Source: Centroberyx gerrardi (lineage: Eukaryota > Chordata > Actinopteri > Beryciformes > Berycidae). From it: a stretch of 64,000 nucleotides of DNA. Below are positions 1 to 10,574 of this stretch, in pieces. The stretch's first letter is position 1, and each line of letters begins with the position of its first letter. The notes under the pieces were generated by a model. The model saw only the letters and a list, made by a program, of their open reading frames with translations, made no database searches and had not been told where the DNA came from. The stretch spans positions 7,337,156 through 7,401,155 of the forward strand of contig NC_135998.1 in assembly GCF_048128805.1 (NCBI RefSeq). Direction: 5' to 3'. The position numbers and the translations under genes were made by a program.

Positions 1-396
1 AGGATTTTCACAGTGCAACAGTCAGCAAAATACATAAAGGATGTGTGAAACCTCAAAGCAAGAAATACCCTTTTGAAAGTGAAGGCAAAATACTGTGACT
101 GTCTGGCAGTGATGATTTCTCTTGCTGTTAGTGAGTGTTTACTCAACTTTTAAGAGGCAAGCTACAGAGGAAAAAGGGAGTTTGTCCAGCTTATTGCATC
201 TGCATGTTCCACAGTGTGTCTACAGGGGCTGAACGCCTACCTGCAGGTAGGTATGATGCTCCGAGTCTGTGGACGAGAAACAGATAACAAGACCCCACGG
301 AGCATCGCCAAGGAGACAGAAGCTCCTGAGGCTTCACTGTGGTTGATTGTGTTAGCTATAGAGTTTGCTCAGCTAGACCCATGTGACTGCAATGCT
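1..396. other. 5' flank of the B3GNT2-like gene, no gene seen
   Basis: I see no convincing coding exon here. A short open stretch near 214-453 ends inside the minisatellite and has no family resemblance. The region is probably an intron or upstream flank of the glycosyltransferase gene, because the coding exon downstream begins after a splice acceptor at 739-740. Confidence 0.4.
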
Positions 397-712
397 CTGA
401 ATTCAGTGAGGGAGGAGGGCAAATCACACTTTCCGTCTTTTAAAATCATCTGAATTCAGAGGGTAAATCACACTTTCCGTCTTAAAATTATCTGAATTCA
501 GTGAGGGAGGAGGGTAAATCAAATTTTCCGTCTTTTAAAATCATCTGAATTCAGTGAGGGAGGAGGGTAAAATCACATTTTCTGTCTTAAAATTATCGGA
601 ATTCAGTGAGTAAGGAGAGTAAAATCACATTTTCTGTCTTTTAAAATCATCTGAATTCAGTGAGGGAGGAGGGTAAATCACATTTTCTGTCTTTTAAAAT
701 CATCTAAATCAT
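397..712. repeat. ~53-bp minisatellite, six units
   Basis: Six head-to-tail units each begin near 'ctgaattcagtgagggagga' and end with a T/A-rich block. Unit ends alternate between a long form (ttttaaaatcat) and a shorter form (ttaaaattat). The second unit has lost about 11 bp. The array stops just before a (GT)n stretch that leads into the splice acceptor of the next exon, so it lies in an intron or 5' region of that gene. Confidence 0.85.
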
Positions 713-760
713 CTTTTTATGTGTGTATGTGTGTGTGCAGGTGTGTCTGAATCGTAGGTG

Positions 761-2104
761 ATGGCCCGCTGCAGATGCAACGGAAGAGTGCTATGCATGT
801 GCCTACTGCCCTGCATGATGACCGGCCATCTTCTGATTTACATCATGGTGTCCATATTCGTCACCATCTCCTACACTCCTCCTCAAATAACGATCCACTT
901 TGTCGCCCCGGGGGCTTCCGCTAACTCCGGGGCTTTGGCCTCGCATCCGCTGGGTCCTTTCTGGAACCTGCGCCTGGAGGAGAGTGCGCTGTGGAACCGG
1001 CTGCAGCACGTTTGGGACCGTCAGCATAATCCCATACTGCGAGGAAACACGAGCGGGGTGGCGAGGAAGCCTAACGCCAAGCTGTCTTCATCACTAGAGA
1101 AAGAGTGCCTGTCAGACTGCGTGTCGTACAAGTGTTTAGTCCCTCGAATGCATGACTTCAACAGCTTGCCGGAGCAAATGAGGGCGTTTATCAGGTCGAT
1201 GCACTGCAGGGAGTATCCCCTCCTCATCAATCAGCCCGGTACCTGTGGGGAGAACAAAAGCTTTGGTCTGGACACCCCCATGCTCCTGATGGCCGTCAAA
1301 TCTCAGGTGGGGAACTTTGAAAACAGGCAGGCCATCCGCGAAACATGGGGGCAAAGTGGTTTGGTGAAGGGAGAACTGAATAGGAAAGGCGGAGTGGTGC
1401 GCACGGTTTTCCTGCTTGGAAGGCAAGACTCAAGCACAGGTCCTCACCCGGACCTCAGAAACCTGCTGGAGCTGGAGAGCCAGAAGTATGGGGACATCCT
1501 CCAGTGGGATTTCAGAGACACGTTCTTTAACCTGACCCTAAAGGACTTGTTGTTCTGGCGTTGGCTCCAGCAATACTGCCCCACCGCCATCTTTGTCTTC
1601 AAAGGTGACGATGACGTCTTCGTTCGAACAGGCGCCCTTCTGGATTACCTGCACAAGCAGTGGGAGGAGTACAACATGTGGAGAGATTATAGAAACGAAA
1701 CCGACATGATGATGGATTTGTTTGTGGGGGATGTAATCAATAACGCAAGGCCAAACCGGGAGCCAGCCACTAAATACTACATCCCAGAAAGTTTCTACAA
1801 AGGCGTGTACCCGGCGTACGCTGGCGGAGGAGGGGTGGTGTACTCCGCCTCACTGGCATTACGTCTAAGAGAGGTGTCCGAGAGGGTGCGGCTTTTCCCA
1901 ATCGACGATGTGTACCTGGGCATGTGCCTGCACAGACTCGGCCTCTCCCCGAGCCACCACCCTGGTTTTTTAACATTTGATCTCCCAGAGACAGACAGGG
2001 ACAAACCGTGCGCTTACAGATCTGTTCTGCTTGTTCACAAACGGAGTCCCAAGGAGATGCTGACTCTGTGGAAGCAGCTCCAGACGCCTCCCGCTCAGTG
2101 CTGA
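761..2104 (+). CDS. b3gnt2: N-acetyllactosaminide beta-1,3-N-acetylglucosaminyltransferase 2-like (B3GNT2-like)
   Basis: A type II Golgi glycosyltransferase of family GT31 that in known members adds beta-1,3-GlcNAc to galactose, extending poly-N-acetyllactosamine chains. The 447-residue protein has a hydrophobic signal anchor at about residues 11-38, a short stem, and a GT31 domain from about residue 165. Seen in it are 'RQAIRETWG', the metal-binding DDD triad in 'FKGDDDVFV' (residues 283-285), 'YAGGGG' and 'PIDDVYLGMCL'. The stem segment 'RQHNPIL', the spaced cysteines and the ending 'LWKQLQ...C' resemble B3GNT2 more than other B3GNTs. I start at the ATG at 761; the codon before it is GTG. 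A 'tgtgtgcag' acceptor at 732-740 implies an upstream non-coding exon, so the whole CDS sits in one exon, as is usual for this family. The paralogue assignment is less sure than the family. Confidence 0.85.
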   Translation: MARCRCNGRVLCMCLLPCMMTGHLLIYIMVSIFVTISYTPPQITIHFVAPGASANSGALASHPLGPFWNLRLEESALWNRLQHVWDRQHNPILRGNTSGVARKPNAKLSSSLEKECLSDCVSYKCLVPRMHDFNSLPEQMRAFIRSMHCREYPLLINQPGTCGENKSFGLDTPMLLMAVKSQVGNFENRQAIRETWGQSGLVKGELNRKGGVVRTVFLLGRQDSSTGPHPDLRNLLELESQKYGDILQWDFRDTFFNLTLKDLLFWRWLQQYCPTAIFVFKGDDDVFVRTGALLDYLHKQWEEYNMWRDYRNETDMMMDLFVGDVINNARPNREPATKYYIPESFYKGVYPAYAGGGGVVYSASLALRLREVSERVRLFPIDDVYLGMCLHRLGLSPSHHPGFLTFDLPETDRDKPCAYRSVLLVHKRSPKEMLTLWKQLQTPPAQC

Positions 2105-3468
2105 GGCCGATTTGTCAGTCAAATAGGATCCATTCAGTCCGGGACGAGTGCTGCACACTCATTTAAGAAAAGGTACAATGTTGTATCTTTCGTTATCGGG
2201 GCTGCACCTTCTTGTCAATGAGGCAGTACCCTATCAAGGTTATATCCATTGTACCTTCTTTCTTAAAAGTTACATAATAAATGAAAGTGCGACTGATATA
2301 GGCCTACCTTACATGGTACTTTTGTCACCAGGACATTAGACAAAGTTACATCCATGGTACTTTTTTGTAACCCCAAAAGGTGCATATTTGTACCTTTTTA
2401 TTATAGGGTACTAATAAAATAACAATGCTGTCACAGGGTTACAGGGTAACAAAACAAGAAGTCCGGGAATTAAGGGGTAACAATTTTGTAATTATGAGAG
2501 ATTTAGAAGGTAGTTATGGTGTAACTATTTTTGTAATTACTGCATACTTGAAAAATAACAGGGTACAGGGTACAATAACGTAATTAGGGGGGACAAAACA
2601 AATGTTATCGGTGCTTGTTCCCTGTAGTTATGGATTAAGTACAAGGTGTGCGGGCTGTAAAATAAAGCAGTGCTTGTTCCCCTTTTGTTCACTGTAATTA
2701 TAGGGTAAGTATTAGAATTATAGGGCATGCATTAGAAAGCGGCTTACTGGAGAGGTTGATGACATTGTAAATATGTTTGTACTTCATATGTGTATGCGAA
2801 TCATTTTGATTATTAATGTTTTTGTTTTTTCCTTATATATATTGTATTATTGAATTGAGATTGTGAACCTACACCATGTGACTTACCCCAGGTGGCCTGA
2901 CTGAACTAATTGTTTGGTCTATTTAAGATGGCGACTGTATACCTTTTTCAAGTCTGAAGAAGAGCAGTGTGCCTTAAACGTCACTTACTTTGTGGTGCCA
3001 ATGAAGCAGCAAAAGGGAGCTACAGTGTGCGGACTTTCTTTTTCAGATATTTTACTAGTACTCCATAATTACAAACTAGTTATACCGTAATTAACAGGCT
3101 GTAATAATTTTATGTGGGTTTTTTTTTTTTTTTTTTTTTTTTTACAGAAAACTAGTGGTGTATTAAAAGCAAAATGTACTCTCAGTGAAAAAACAGCCAC
3201 ATTTAGAATAAATATTGATTATGTTGTTAGTAATAGAGGTATAGAAAATTTTAATGGCCAACATATATTTACTAATTCCATTACACTTTCACTGCTTTTG
3301 GCTACAGGTTACCCATAACCGCAGGAATAAAGGTGTGTTTTGAAGAAATGTGCAAAGACACTATAACAGTAGTGTGCAAATAAATGTATTCAAATAAAAT
3401 GATTCAGTTCTGTAAAGTGGATAGAAAGATGACAGGAGTTCAGAAGTGGACTGCAGATGAGAGGGCAG
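2105..3468. other. 3' UTR and intergenic AT-rich repeat DNA
   Basis: Downstream of the glycosyltransferase stop. AATAAA-like signals occur near 2276 and 2661. From about 2400 to 2720 short motifs such as 'acagggtaacaaaac' and 'taattatagggta' recur, suggesting an old interspersed repeat. Around 2950-3010 is a segment with 'tctgaagaagagcagtgtgc', which resembles sequence seen in fish repeats, but I cannot assign it. A run of about 27 T lies at 3118-3144. No gene seen. Confidence 0.4.
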
Positions 3469-4920
3469 TCAAGCAGGGCTTTGGCTCATCTCCTTCTGTT
3501 TGGCAGGTCTGTTGGAGTGGCGTCTCTGCTGTTCTAGCCATGCAACAGCCATGTTGTCAGCAGATTTCTTGTTCTTCCCCCAGAATATGCCGGATAGCCA
3601 AGAAACGAAGCCACACTTCTTCTTCTTTGGTTTTGTTGACAGGCTGTCTTTGGCACTGGAACTCTGAGGTCCTGTAGGTTTGACCAGTTGGACGGGTGAA
3701 AGTGTCTTTTCCAGGGTCAGACCGGACAGATCCTTGGTGTCCTTTAAAGTTTCAACCACAAGGCTTGGTGGAGCTTTGACCTCAACCTGGATGGCTGGAG
3801 CCTGGGACTCCTGAAGCAGGTTGGTTGATCCTTCCTTGAGCAGGTGAATCAGGGTGTATTCAGCAAGAGAGACAGGGAGAACCTCCTCTGAGGTGGAGTT
3901 ATTGTCACGTCCAGCAGAGAGGACAGTGACTTCTGTTCCCTCACAACATTCAGGTTGATGCAGGACAGTGACAGCGCTTCCAGCAGCGGCCTCAATCTGT
4001 GCACAAGAGTTGATGGTTTCCCTCTTGATGATAAAAGGACATTGTTCGTCCTCCTTCTCCAAGTCCTGGAGGAACAGCATCAGTTTAGAATCAGCTCTGA
4101 CGATTGGCTCCCATTCATCAAGATGATCTTGAGTAGGGCCATGATGTGCAGCGCAGGCAGCCATACATGTAGAACTCGCTGATGAGGAAGCAGAGATGTG
4201 CTTTTCATCAAGTTCCTCCTCCTCCAGGAGGACTGAGAGGAACTGCATCAGTTGAGAATCAGTGCAGACTACTGGTTCCCATTTGTCAAGTTGGTCCAGA
4301 GTCGGCACATATTGTGGGGAGCAGTCAACTACAAATCTAGAGAGATGTAATGAAGCGTAGAGGAGCTCCTCACCAAATCCCTCCTTCTCCAAGTCAAAGT
4401 GGGATTTGACCAGTGGCTCCCACTCATCAAGGCAGCCCAGAGTGGATCCACAGGGTGAGAAGCAGTCAGCCACAAATCCAGATGTGTCACATGAGGGAGC
4501 ATAGAAGTATCTCTTTCCAACTGCCTCCAGGTGGTAGTCATCGTCAAAACCAATCTCAACATGCTGAGCTGGGTGGATGGATGCTCCAGCATTACCTAAC
4601 GCTGTGTCTTCAGTCATGAGAGGAGACTCTTTCTCTGTGGGAGGAAGGTCTCCTTTGTCCATATCCAAGAGAAGTTTGCATGCTGATGAAGCTGCACTGG
4701 CTATTGGTTCCCATATATTGAGGCTCTCAAATCCACAAGCAGGTTTGGAGGGGTGACCAACAGCAGACTGAGGTGAAAGGTCACAGTCGAGCTCAGGAGT
4801 CACTCCAGAGAAACTAGAGGCTTTAGCATAAAGATAATGCTCCTTCTTCAGGACTTTCGCAAACATGCAGTTGATGTTTTCATGGCGATTGTCATTAAGG
4901 GCATTGAGTTGAGCGACCAT
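3469..4920 (-). CDS. Unrecognised acidic protein with four WEP repeats
   Basis: A 483-residue open frame in one large exon. I do not recognise the family. Four copies of an L-[DN]-x-W-E-P motif (Trp at residues 70, 167, 214 and 270) are each followed by a short hydrophobic and acidic stretch such as 'DSxLMxFL'; the last three copies are 47-56 residues apart. The protein is Ser/Glu/Cys-rich in the middle and basic at the C-terminus, where 'CGFVSWLSGIFWGKNKK' is the only strongly hydrophobic patch. No signal peptide is evident. On the minus strand a 'tttctttcag' acceptor lies 11 nt before the ATG (exon edge at 4931) and the frame stays open to that edge, so an upstream coding exon is possible and the true start may lie outside this exon. 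Length, uninterrupted frame and internal repeats make chance unlikely. Confidence 0.7.
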   Translation of the reverse strand: MVAQLNALNDNRHENINCMFAKVLKKEHYLYAKASSFSGVTPELDCDLSPQSAVGHPSKPACGFESLNIWEPIASAASSACKLLLDMDKGDLPPTEKESPLMTEDTALGNAGASIHPAQHVEIGFDDDYHLEAVGKRYFYAPSCDTSGFVADCFSPCGSTLGCLDEWEPLVKSHFDLEKEGFGEELLYASLHLSRFVVDCSPQYVPTLDQLDKWEPVVCTDSQLMQFLSVLLEEEELDEKHISASSSASSTCMAACAAHHGPTQDHLDEWEPIVRADSKLMLFLQDLEKEDEQCPFIIKRETINSCAQIEAAAGSAVTVLHQPECCEGTEVTVLSAGRDNNSTSEEVLPVSLAEYTLIHLLKEGSTNLLQESQAPAIQVEVKAPPSLVVETLKDTKDLSGLTLEKTLSPVQLVKPTGPQSSSAKDSLSTKPKKKKCGFVSWLSGIFWGKNKKSADNMAVAWLEQQRRHSNRPAKQKEMSQSPA

Positions 4921-5091
4921 TTGTATGGATGCTGAAAGAAATGCAATAGCAACATCTTAATAATCAAATAACCATAAGGCCACCTGATGTACCTTCATTC
5001 AAGGTCAACATGCTTCATCATTCATCTTATGCTTTTCATCATAGTTTTGTTTCAAGAACAAATCTAACTGAATTTACAATGTAAATCAAAC

Positions 5092-6341
5092 CAGTGCCTG
5101 AAATGGGCCGGTAGGCTACTCACCGGTACTGAGTACTGGCACTTCTGATTTTTGTCCACATGAGTACCCTTACTTCTTATTGCGTACCGGCATTTCAGAT
5201 TTTTGTCCACATGAGTACCCTTACTTCTTAGTCCGTACCGGCACCTCCTGGTACGCCTTAGTTGAATGAAGAGAGTATCTCCGTATGAAAAAAGTACGCC
5301 ATAGACTTGATAGGGCTTCATTTAAGCAGACAGCATCCTACAGACTGAAGGCAGCGCTCCGCTCACCCACGGTGAGTCAAACTGCAGCCGAAAACAAAGC
5401 TGCATAGATCAAGTGAAGAGGTGTCACTCTGGCATAAATTAAATAGCCTCTTGTAATTACGTGTTCTGCAATATTAAAACCATTCTACTGACGTTTTGCC
5501 CCGCAAAGGCAGATTGTAAAGAATATAATGGCTTACATTCTGATGCAGGACTTTGTGGGCAAAACGACAATGGAATGATATTGTGTAGAAAAAATAAATA
5601 CGTTTATATTGTGAGCAGAGTGATGCCTCTTCACTTGATCTGATGGAGCAGAGCAGTCAGTGGAGCACAGGGCCGTTAAAGTGTCAATCATGAAGAAATT
5701 CATGGTAATCAAACGCCAATATGTCCAATCAACACTACTGGTCAGGTGCCAATAGAGAGAGAAAAGAAAATACAGGATGTGCAAGCACAAATGAAAGGTA
5801 TGTTATTGCGCCAAGGAGGAATAAATGTACATAAAAAGTTACATAATGCTAGTTTTCTTATATCATGACTGTCAACAACAAAAGGTCAATATTGCTTTGT
5901 TGCCACTACCTCCAAAAAGCACAGACAGCTTTGTCCGTCAGTTATATAAAGACAATATTGGCCTCTGTCTATTTGCATCAGTCTTCTGTATGCTTGTAAG
6001 TATGAAATCTTTCTCTGATGTAATCTTTCTCTGATATTATTACGGCACTAACCCAGCACATTTTTCTGTGTTGATTTTTTTAAATGGCATGGTAGGTTAG
6101 GACTAGTTGTTTTGCAGCTAAACTGACTGCAGTCTTGTTTCATTTTCAGTTGGTTTTATTGTAGCATATATGCAATATTATATTTGTATGTAATGAAATG
6201 CATACAAAAATACATTTGAAGTGGGATATATTACCAAGATATGAGTATAAATATAAATATTTCCAAGACACATGCAATGCTCATGTCATGCAACTGCTGA
6301 ATTAGGGTACTGGCACCTTTTTTGGTCCAATTCAGGCACTG
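5092..6341. mobile_element. Non-autonomous hAT transposon with perfect 8-bp TSD
   Basis: The ends are inverted: the left begins CAGTGCCTGAAATGGGCC and the right ends GGTCCAATTCAGGCACTG. The 8-bp direct repeat AATCAAAC flanks both sides exactly (5084-5091 and 6342-6349), as expected for hAT insertion. Inside the left end a ~56-bp unit containing 'ttttgtccacatgagtaccc' is tandemly duplicated (about 5148-5245). No transposase frame is present, so it would need a partner element to move. Confidence 0.85.
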
Positions 6342-7365
6342 AATCAAACTAAAGGAGAACTGGACACAAATGCAAATCCTTCAATGCAAACAACTAGTCC
6401 ATCCTGACTGTCTGTCTCTTGTTTGTCTGTTCAGCAAAATCCTCTGTACTAATCTTTTCCTGTTGAATAATAAAATTATAAATACATGTGGCTTACCAAG
6501 ATGGAAATCACTCTCCATGTTTTCCTTTCTAAAAGGTAGGTATTGTTGATGTTTTTCCAAATGAATGCAAACTAAACAATTCAAAGAGGACTGTTCTGTA
6601 CAGTTAATGCAGCTAATTATTCAGAAATTTATGAATTGAGAAATTATTTTGTCTTTAAATTGAAAGGGGATCTTACTGGGAATGTACATAACCAGCAGGA
6701 GCGCTGTTTGTTGCCTTCCTTTGTTGTACCAAGTGTTCATACATAGAGGTGTATGAGGTTCTGGGTTAAATAAACACGTTTGTCTGTAAACCAGCATGTG
6801 TTGGATATCATTCTTTATCTGCTTTTTGTTTTTTGTGATATCTACATTATATTTTGGTATATATTTTTGGTTGCCTCTGGATAAACAAATGTGCAGTTCC
6901 TCTATCCATCAAACCTCAAAATTCAGATACTAATAGGAGGCAAAGCATAAGGCTAGCTCATTAGCCACATCAGGTATAAAGCCGCCTTGCTAGTATAGTA
7001 TGTTGATAAATTTAGGCAAAGAGCACAGCATGGCATTCTGTTCTGCCCTCCAAAAGCAAACAGCAGTAACTTTTTAGGAGTCTTAAAGGTCAAAGGTTGA
7101 GTTTAGGATTCATGTCAACAGAAATTATACCCATAGTAGTTTTTAAATGATATACAGTCCACTTCTGCACCAATAAAATTTTTGTTTGGGCACGAATGAA
7201 ACATTGGAAGTCCTTTTTCTCAGTTTCACTACTCACATAACTACTGCTATTTGGCTCTGTAGGTCAGTATTGGCTTAAAATCTTTATGCTCTTCTGTGAT
7301 AAATAAACACTGTGTAATTTTATGCAACTTTTGTACTGGGTTATGCGCTGGCACCCAGGCTAACA

Positions 7366-7450
7366 ATGTCTTCAGAAAGTATTCAACCCCCTTGACTTTT
7401 TCTGCATTTTAAGGTGCTGTAGCCTGAATTCAAGATGGATTAAATTGTCC
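7366..7450. mobile_element. Tc1/mariner-like terminal fragment
   Basis: The stretch 'tcagaaagtattcaaccccc' followed by 'cttgactttttctgcatttt' and 'gatggattaaat' resembles the terminal repeat of fish Tc1-like transposons. It is a fragment only; the opposite end and a transposase were not found nearby. Confidence 0.5.
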
Positions 7451-7482
7451 AAAATAGGGATAGGGTTAGGGTTAGGGTTAGT
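7450..7482. repeat. Short interstitial telomere-like (TTAGGG)n
   Basis: About four units of the vertebrate telomere hexamer ('agggttagggttagggttag') directly abut the Tc1-like fragment. Such short runs arise at repaired breaks or by slippage and do not mark a chromosome end here. Confidence 0.7.
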
Positions 7483-7868
7483 AATGATGTTCCGTATCTC
7501 ATCCCCTTAACATTAAAGACATCAGAACAAATGTGTTTGGTTAAATATTGTTTGAATTCAGTTTAGGGTAACATGTTAACATGCTGTGACATATGGTGAA
7601 GCTAGGAATTAAATATTGTGCAAGGACAACAAAGTCAAATTGGCGTGTAGCAAAAAGAAAAACATTGTACCGAGTCTTTGATACTCCACTTACAACAGAC
7701 ATGCTGGTCTGCATGAGGGAATTTAAAGAAAGACAGAAGAAGATGTGACTTCTCTGGCTATATTACATGTAAGGGGGAGAAAAATTAATCTATTTCTTAT
7801 GTGAACCAGAAATAATAGATAATAATAATAGATCAGTAACTGATTGCACACCCGTTTCTCCTACCTAG

Positions 7869-9682
7869 CTGGACAAAGTCAGATTAAAACAGAGGAAGAG
7901 ACAGGAGCCGAGTCTTCACTGCCCCCACTGGACACAGAGGGAAGTGCAGGAGCAGAGGGCCCAGGAGAAGACAGTAGAGGAAGAGACGGAGGAGGAGGAG
8001 AACGGGGAAATGGGGAGAGAAGAGCGTGGGACCCCAGGAGACGGATCTCCTCCTGGGACGGTGAAAGCTGCCACAGACAAACACAAGGACAGACCAAGGG
8101 CAGCCGGGAGTCCGTCGGTGAGTGTTTACAAGATTTCCAAGATTAGACTTTATAGCATAAATATCGTATTTAAGAAATTGAGTGCTTGAAAAAAGCAACT
8201 TATTGTCATACTTCTCTCTTCTCTTCTCGTCTCTTGTCATCTCTTTCTTGTCCTCTTCCCTTTTGTTGTCTTCTCTTCTCTTCTCTTCTCATTTTTTGTC
8301 CTCTCTCCTCTTTCTTGTCTTGTCTTCTCTTGTCTTTCTTGTCTTTTCTTTTCTTGTCTTCTCTTATCTTCTCTTGTCCTCTCTTGTCTTATCTTCTCTT
8401 CTCTTCTTTCTTGTCTTGTCTCCTCTATTTCACTATAAACTGTTTTATTGATTTTGTGCTAACAGGCAGCTGGTGGCTCCAGAGCGATGTGGCTGCGGAG
8501 AAACAGAAGTCTGGTTGAAGACCACAGGAGGAAAGTGGCTGAGCTGCTGAACACTAACAAGGAACTGGAGAGGCAGCGGCGAGGTGAAGCTGAGTTTTTA
8601 TATAATGTTAACTGTAATAATACTATTTATTTACAAAGCACTTTACAAATAAACCTGCGAAGTACAAACAGTTAATAATAATGCTTTCTTCGCCTGCAAG
8701 TTTTATGTAGGTGTTGGGATGTAATATTACATTTACTGGGATAGATTGGTCAAATCATGGTTTTCATTGTCACCTCTTGTTTTAACTAGCTGTTAATAAA
8801 TGAAAGAATTAATCTATATTACTTGATAGTTAATTTCATGAGATGTTCCCCATAAAGATTTGTTCAAGTTGCCAACATTTTTTTACATGACGATTTTGGA
8901 CAAAACTTGTATGAATTTTCAACTTTATCTTCTACTACAAATACTACTTCTAATAAAATAACAATAAGTACCATAATCTGTTTTATATCTGTATTGTACC
9001 TGAGCTCCACTCTGCTCTTACACCTGCCTAGACGTTGCGGTGCATCTGGAGGAGCTGTGTGTTCACAGCAGCAGCATCAGGGAGGTGGAGAGGAGGCTGC
9101 TGGAGCTCAGGAACCAGGAGCAGAGAAACACACACCTGCTGGAAACACTGCTGGACCAGCTGCAACACCTGGAAACACAGTCAGTATCACACGCACACAC
9201 ATACATTGTGTAAAAGAGACCATATTTGGGTCCCTCATGTGTACAAACAAGTATTTAGTCTTACAAGACAGCTACAACCAGATGCATTTGCTATTCTATT
9301 CAATTCAGGGGAGAGCGGGTCATCAGCAGGCATAGGAATTCTCTCTCTCTCTCTCTCTCATATTATCTTATCCTTCATGCATTATTGCCATATACTCTCA
9401 ACCAAAATAAAATTGATGAAGAAATTGCTCACAAAAAACAAGCAACTATCTTGTGAATAGCATATTGTGAGTAGCTGAATTGTTTTTATGACTGTCCCTC
9501 TCAGTGCCCTGCGCCTATCGTATCTCCAAAATGGCGGCTCGGAGCCGGCCATTCTGGCCAAGTTGCAGGAGCTGCTACATGAGGCTGTGCAGCTGGAAGG
9601 AAACGACCAACACCAGGAGGGAAACCCAGAGTCAGAGCCAGGATCAATGCAGACAAAGATGAAAGCAAACGTAACAAGCTGA
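7869..9682 (+). CDS. Unrecognised coiled-coil protein, four 3' exons
   Basis: Four exons join in phase: 7869-8117, 8466-8583, 9032-9179 and 9505-9682. They code for 230 residues to a TGA stop; the N-terminus is missing because the first exon begins at an acceptor in phase 0 with no ATG. Exon A is acidic (runs of Glu around 'EEETEEEENGEMG'). Exons B-D are heptad-like and Leu/Glu/Arg-rich, for example 'HRRKVAELLNTNKELERQRR' and 'REVERRLLELRNQEQ', so a coiled coil is likely. A polyadenylation signal AATAAA lies at 9877-9882. The third donor is the weaker GTCAGT. I do not recognise the gene. The intron before exon B holds a long pyrimidine microsatellite. Exon phases agreeing at all three junctions is the strongest support. 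Confidence 0.7.
8205..8428. repeat. Pyrimidine (TCTTC/CTTGT)n microsatellite
   Basis: About 220 bp of imperfect pentamer repeats, almost all pyrimidine on the plus strand. It ends 37 bp before the acceptor of the second coiled-coil exon, so it lengthens the polypyrimidine side of that splice site. Confidence 0.85.
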
Positions 9683-10402
9683 CTGGCTCAGACACTTGTA
9701 GCTCGAACAGCCTCGCTGTCACTCATCTGCATTTACTTGCATCGAATGCGACCACTGTAACACCTTGGAGGCAAGAAGCATCTGATCAAAAACTCTGACT
9801 ATGCCTTCTTCCTTGAGTATATGCAAAACAGATATATGTGAAAAATACATATGTTAAAGTTTTGATTCATTGTTGAAATAAACTGAGACCGACTTAGAAA
9901 TGGAAAACTCCACCGTTCACCCTACTGCACAAATTCCAAAATAAGAGATACGTGGACAAAACAACCAACTCAATAAATAGCACTGTGTGATACAACATTA
10001 TCGCCTTGTATATACTCTTATTTTGAAATTTGGTCTGTGTATGCTAGAAGCAGCATCACATGGACACAGAGAACAGCGCTTGTGAATGGTTGATATGGAC
10101 ATGGAGTTTTCAGTTTTCCGAGACGTTTTAAGTTGATTTTTAACAATGAAATCAAACCTTTAAGTGTCTATTATATCAATCTATCTGTTTTGAATATTTT
10201 TGCAGCTAAGATTTCATCCAAGGTTTTTACATTGCTTGCGTCCAGACTCAATCTAGAAGTAAATGCAAATCAATACCAGTGACATCTTGTGGACGTTCAG
10301 GCTATCACACTTATAGACTATATGGACTCCTCTACCCTGATATCGAGACACACACACAGACTCTCTCTCTCTCTCCCTCTCTTTGTATGTCTCTCTCTCA
10401 AG
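9683..10402. other. 3' UTR and spacer
   Basis: The first ~200 bp are the likely 3' UTR of the coiled-coil gene, ending after the AATAAA at 9877. The rest shows no coding pattern apart from a short (CA)n/(CT)n stretch near 10350-10400 that leads into the next exon's acceptor. Confidence 0.45.
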
Positions 10403-10574
10403 GAAGACGGGCCCATGTGTCCAGCATGCTGGCAGCTGTTCAGATGGGGAACCAGAGACTAGAAGAGGAGATTCTAAGGATCCAGCTAAGGAGGAGGGCG
10501 AGGATGGACGCACACACATTACAGTACTGTCTCTCTCACTCTCACACTCACACACACTTCCATTACCACTCCAG
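10403..10574 (+). CDS. Orphan coiled-coil-like exon
   Basis: A 172-nt open block lies between a pyrimidine-rich 'ctctctctcaag' acceptor and an AG|GTAATT donor. It encodes a charged helix-like segment ('AAVQMGNQRLEEEILRIQLR') followed by a low-complexity Ser/His/Thr stretch translated from a (TC/CA)n repeat. Its phase (1 in, 2 out) equals that of the third exon of the coiled-coil gene just upstream. It could be a duplicated or alternative exon of that gene, or part of an unannotated small gene; no continuation was found. Confidence 0.35.

Larger units (their letters stand above)
6342..7868. other. Intergenic or intronic DNA, no coding exon seen
   Basis: AT-rich sequence between the hAT element and the first visible exon of the coiled-coil gene. 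Earlier exons of that gene may lie here because its first visible exon begins at a splice acceptor in phase 0, but I could not pick any out. A Tc1-like fragment and a short TTAGGG run are listed separately. Confidence 0.4.

Noticed and set aside
397..712. Possible CRISPR-like repeat array
   Set aside because: The units are contiguous without unique spacers and this is vertebrate nuclear DNA; it is a minisatellite.
758..760. Start of the glycosyltransferase at GTG 758
   Set aside because: The codon is GTG; the ATG at 761 immediately follows and fits a normal eukaryotic start.
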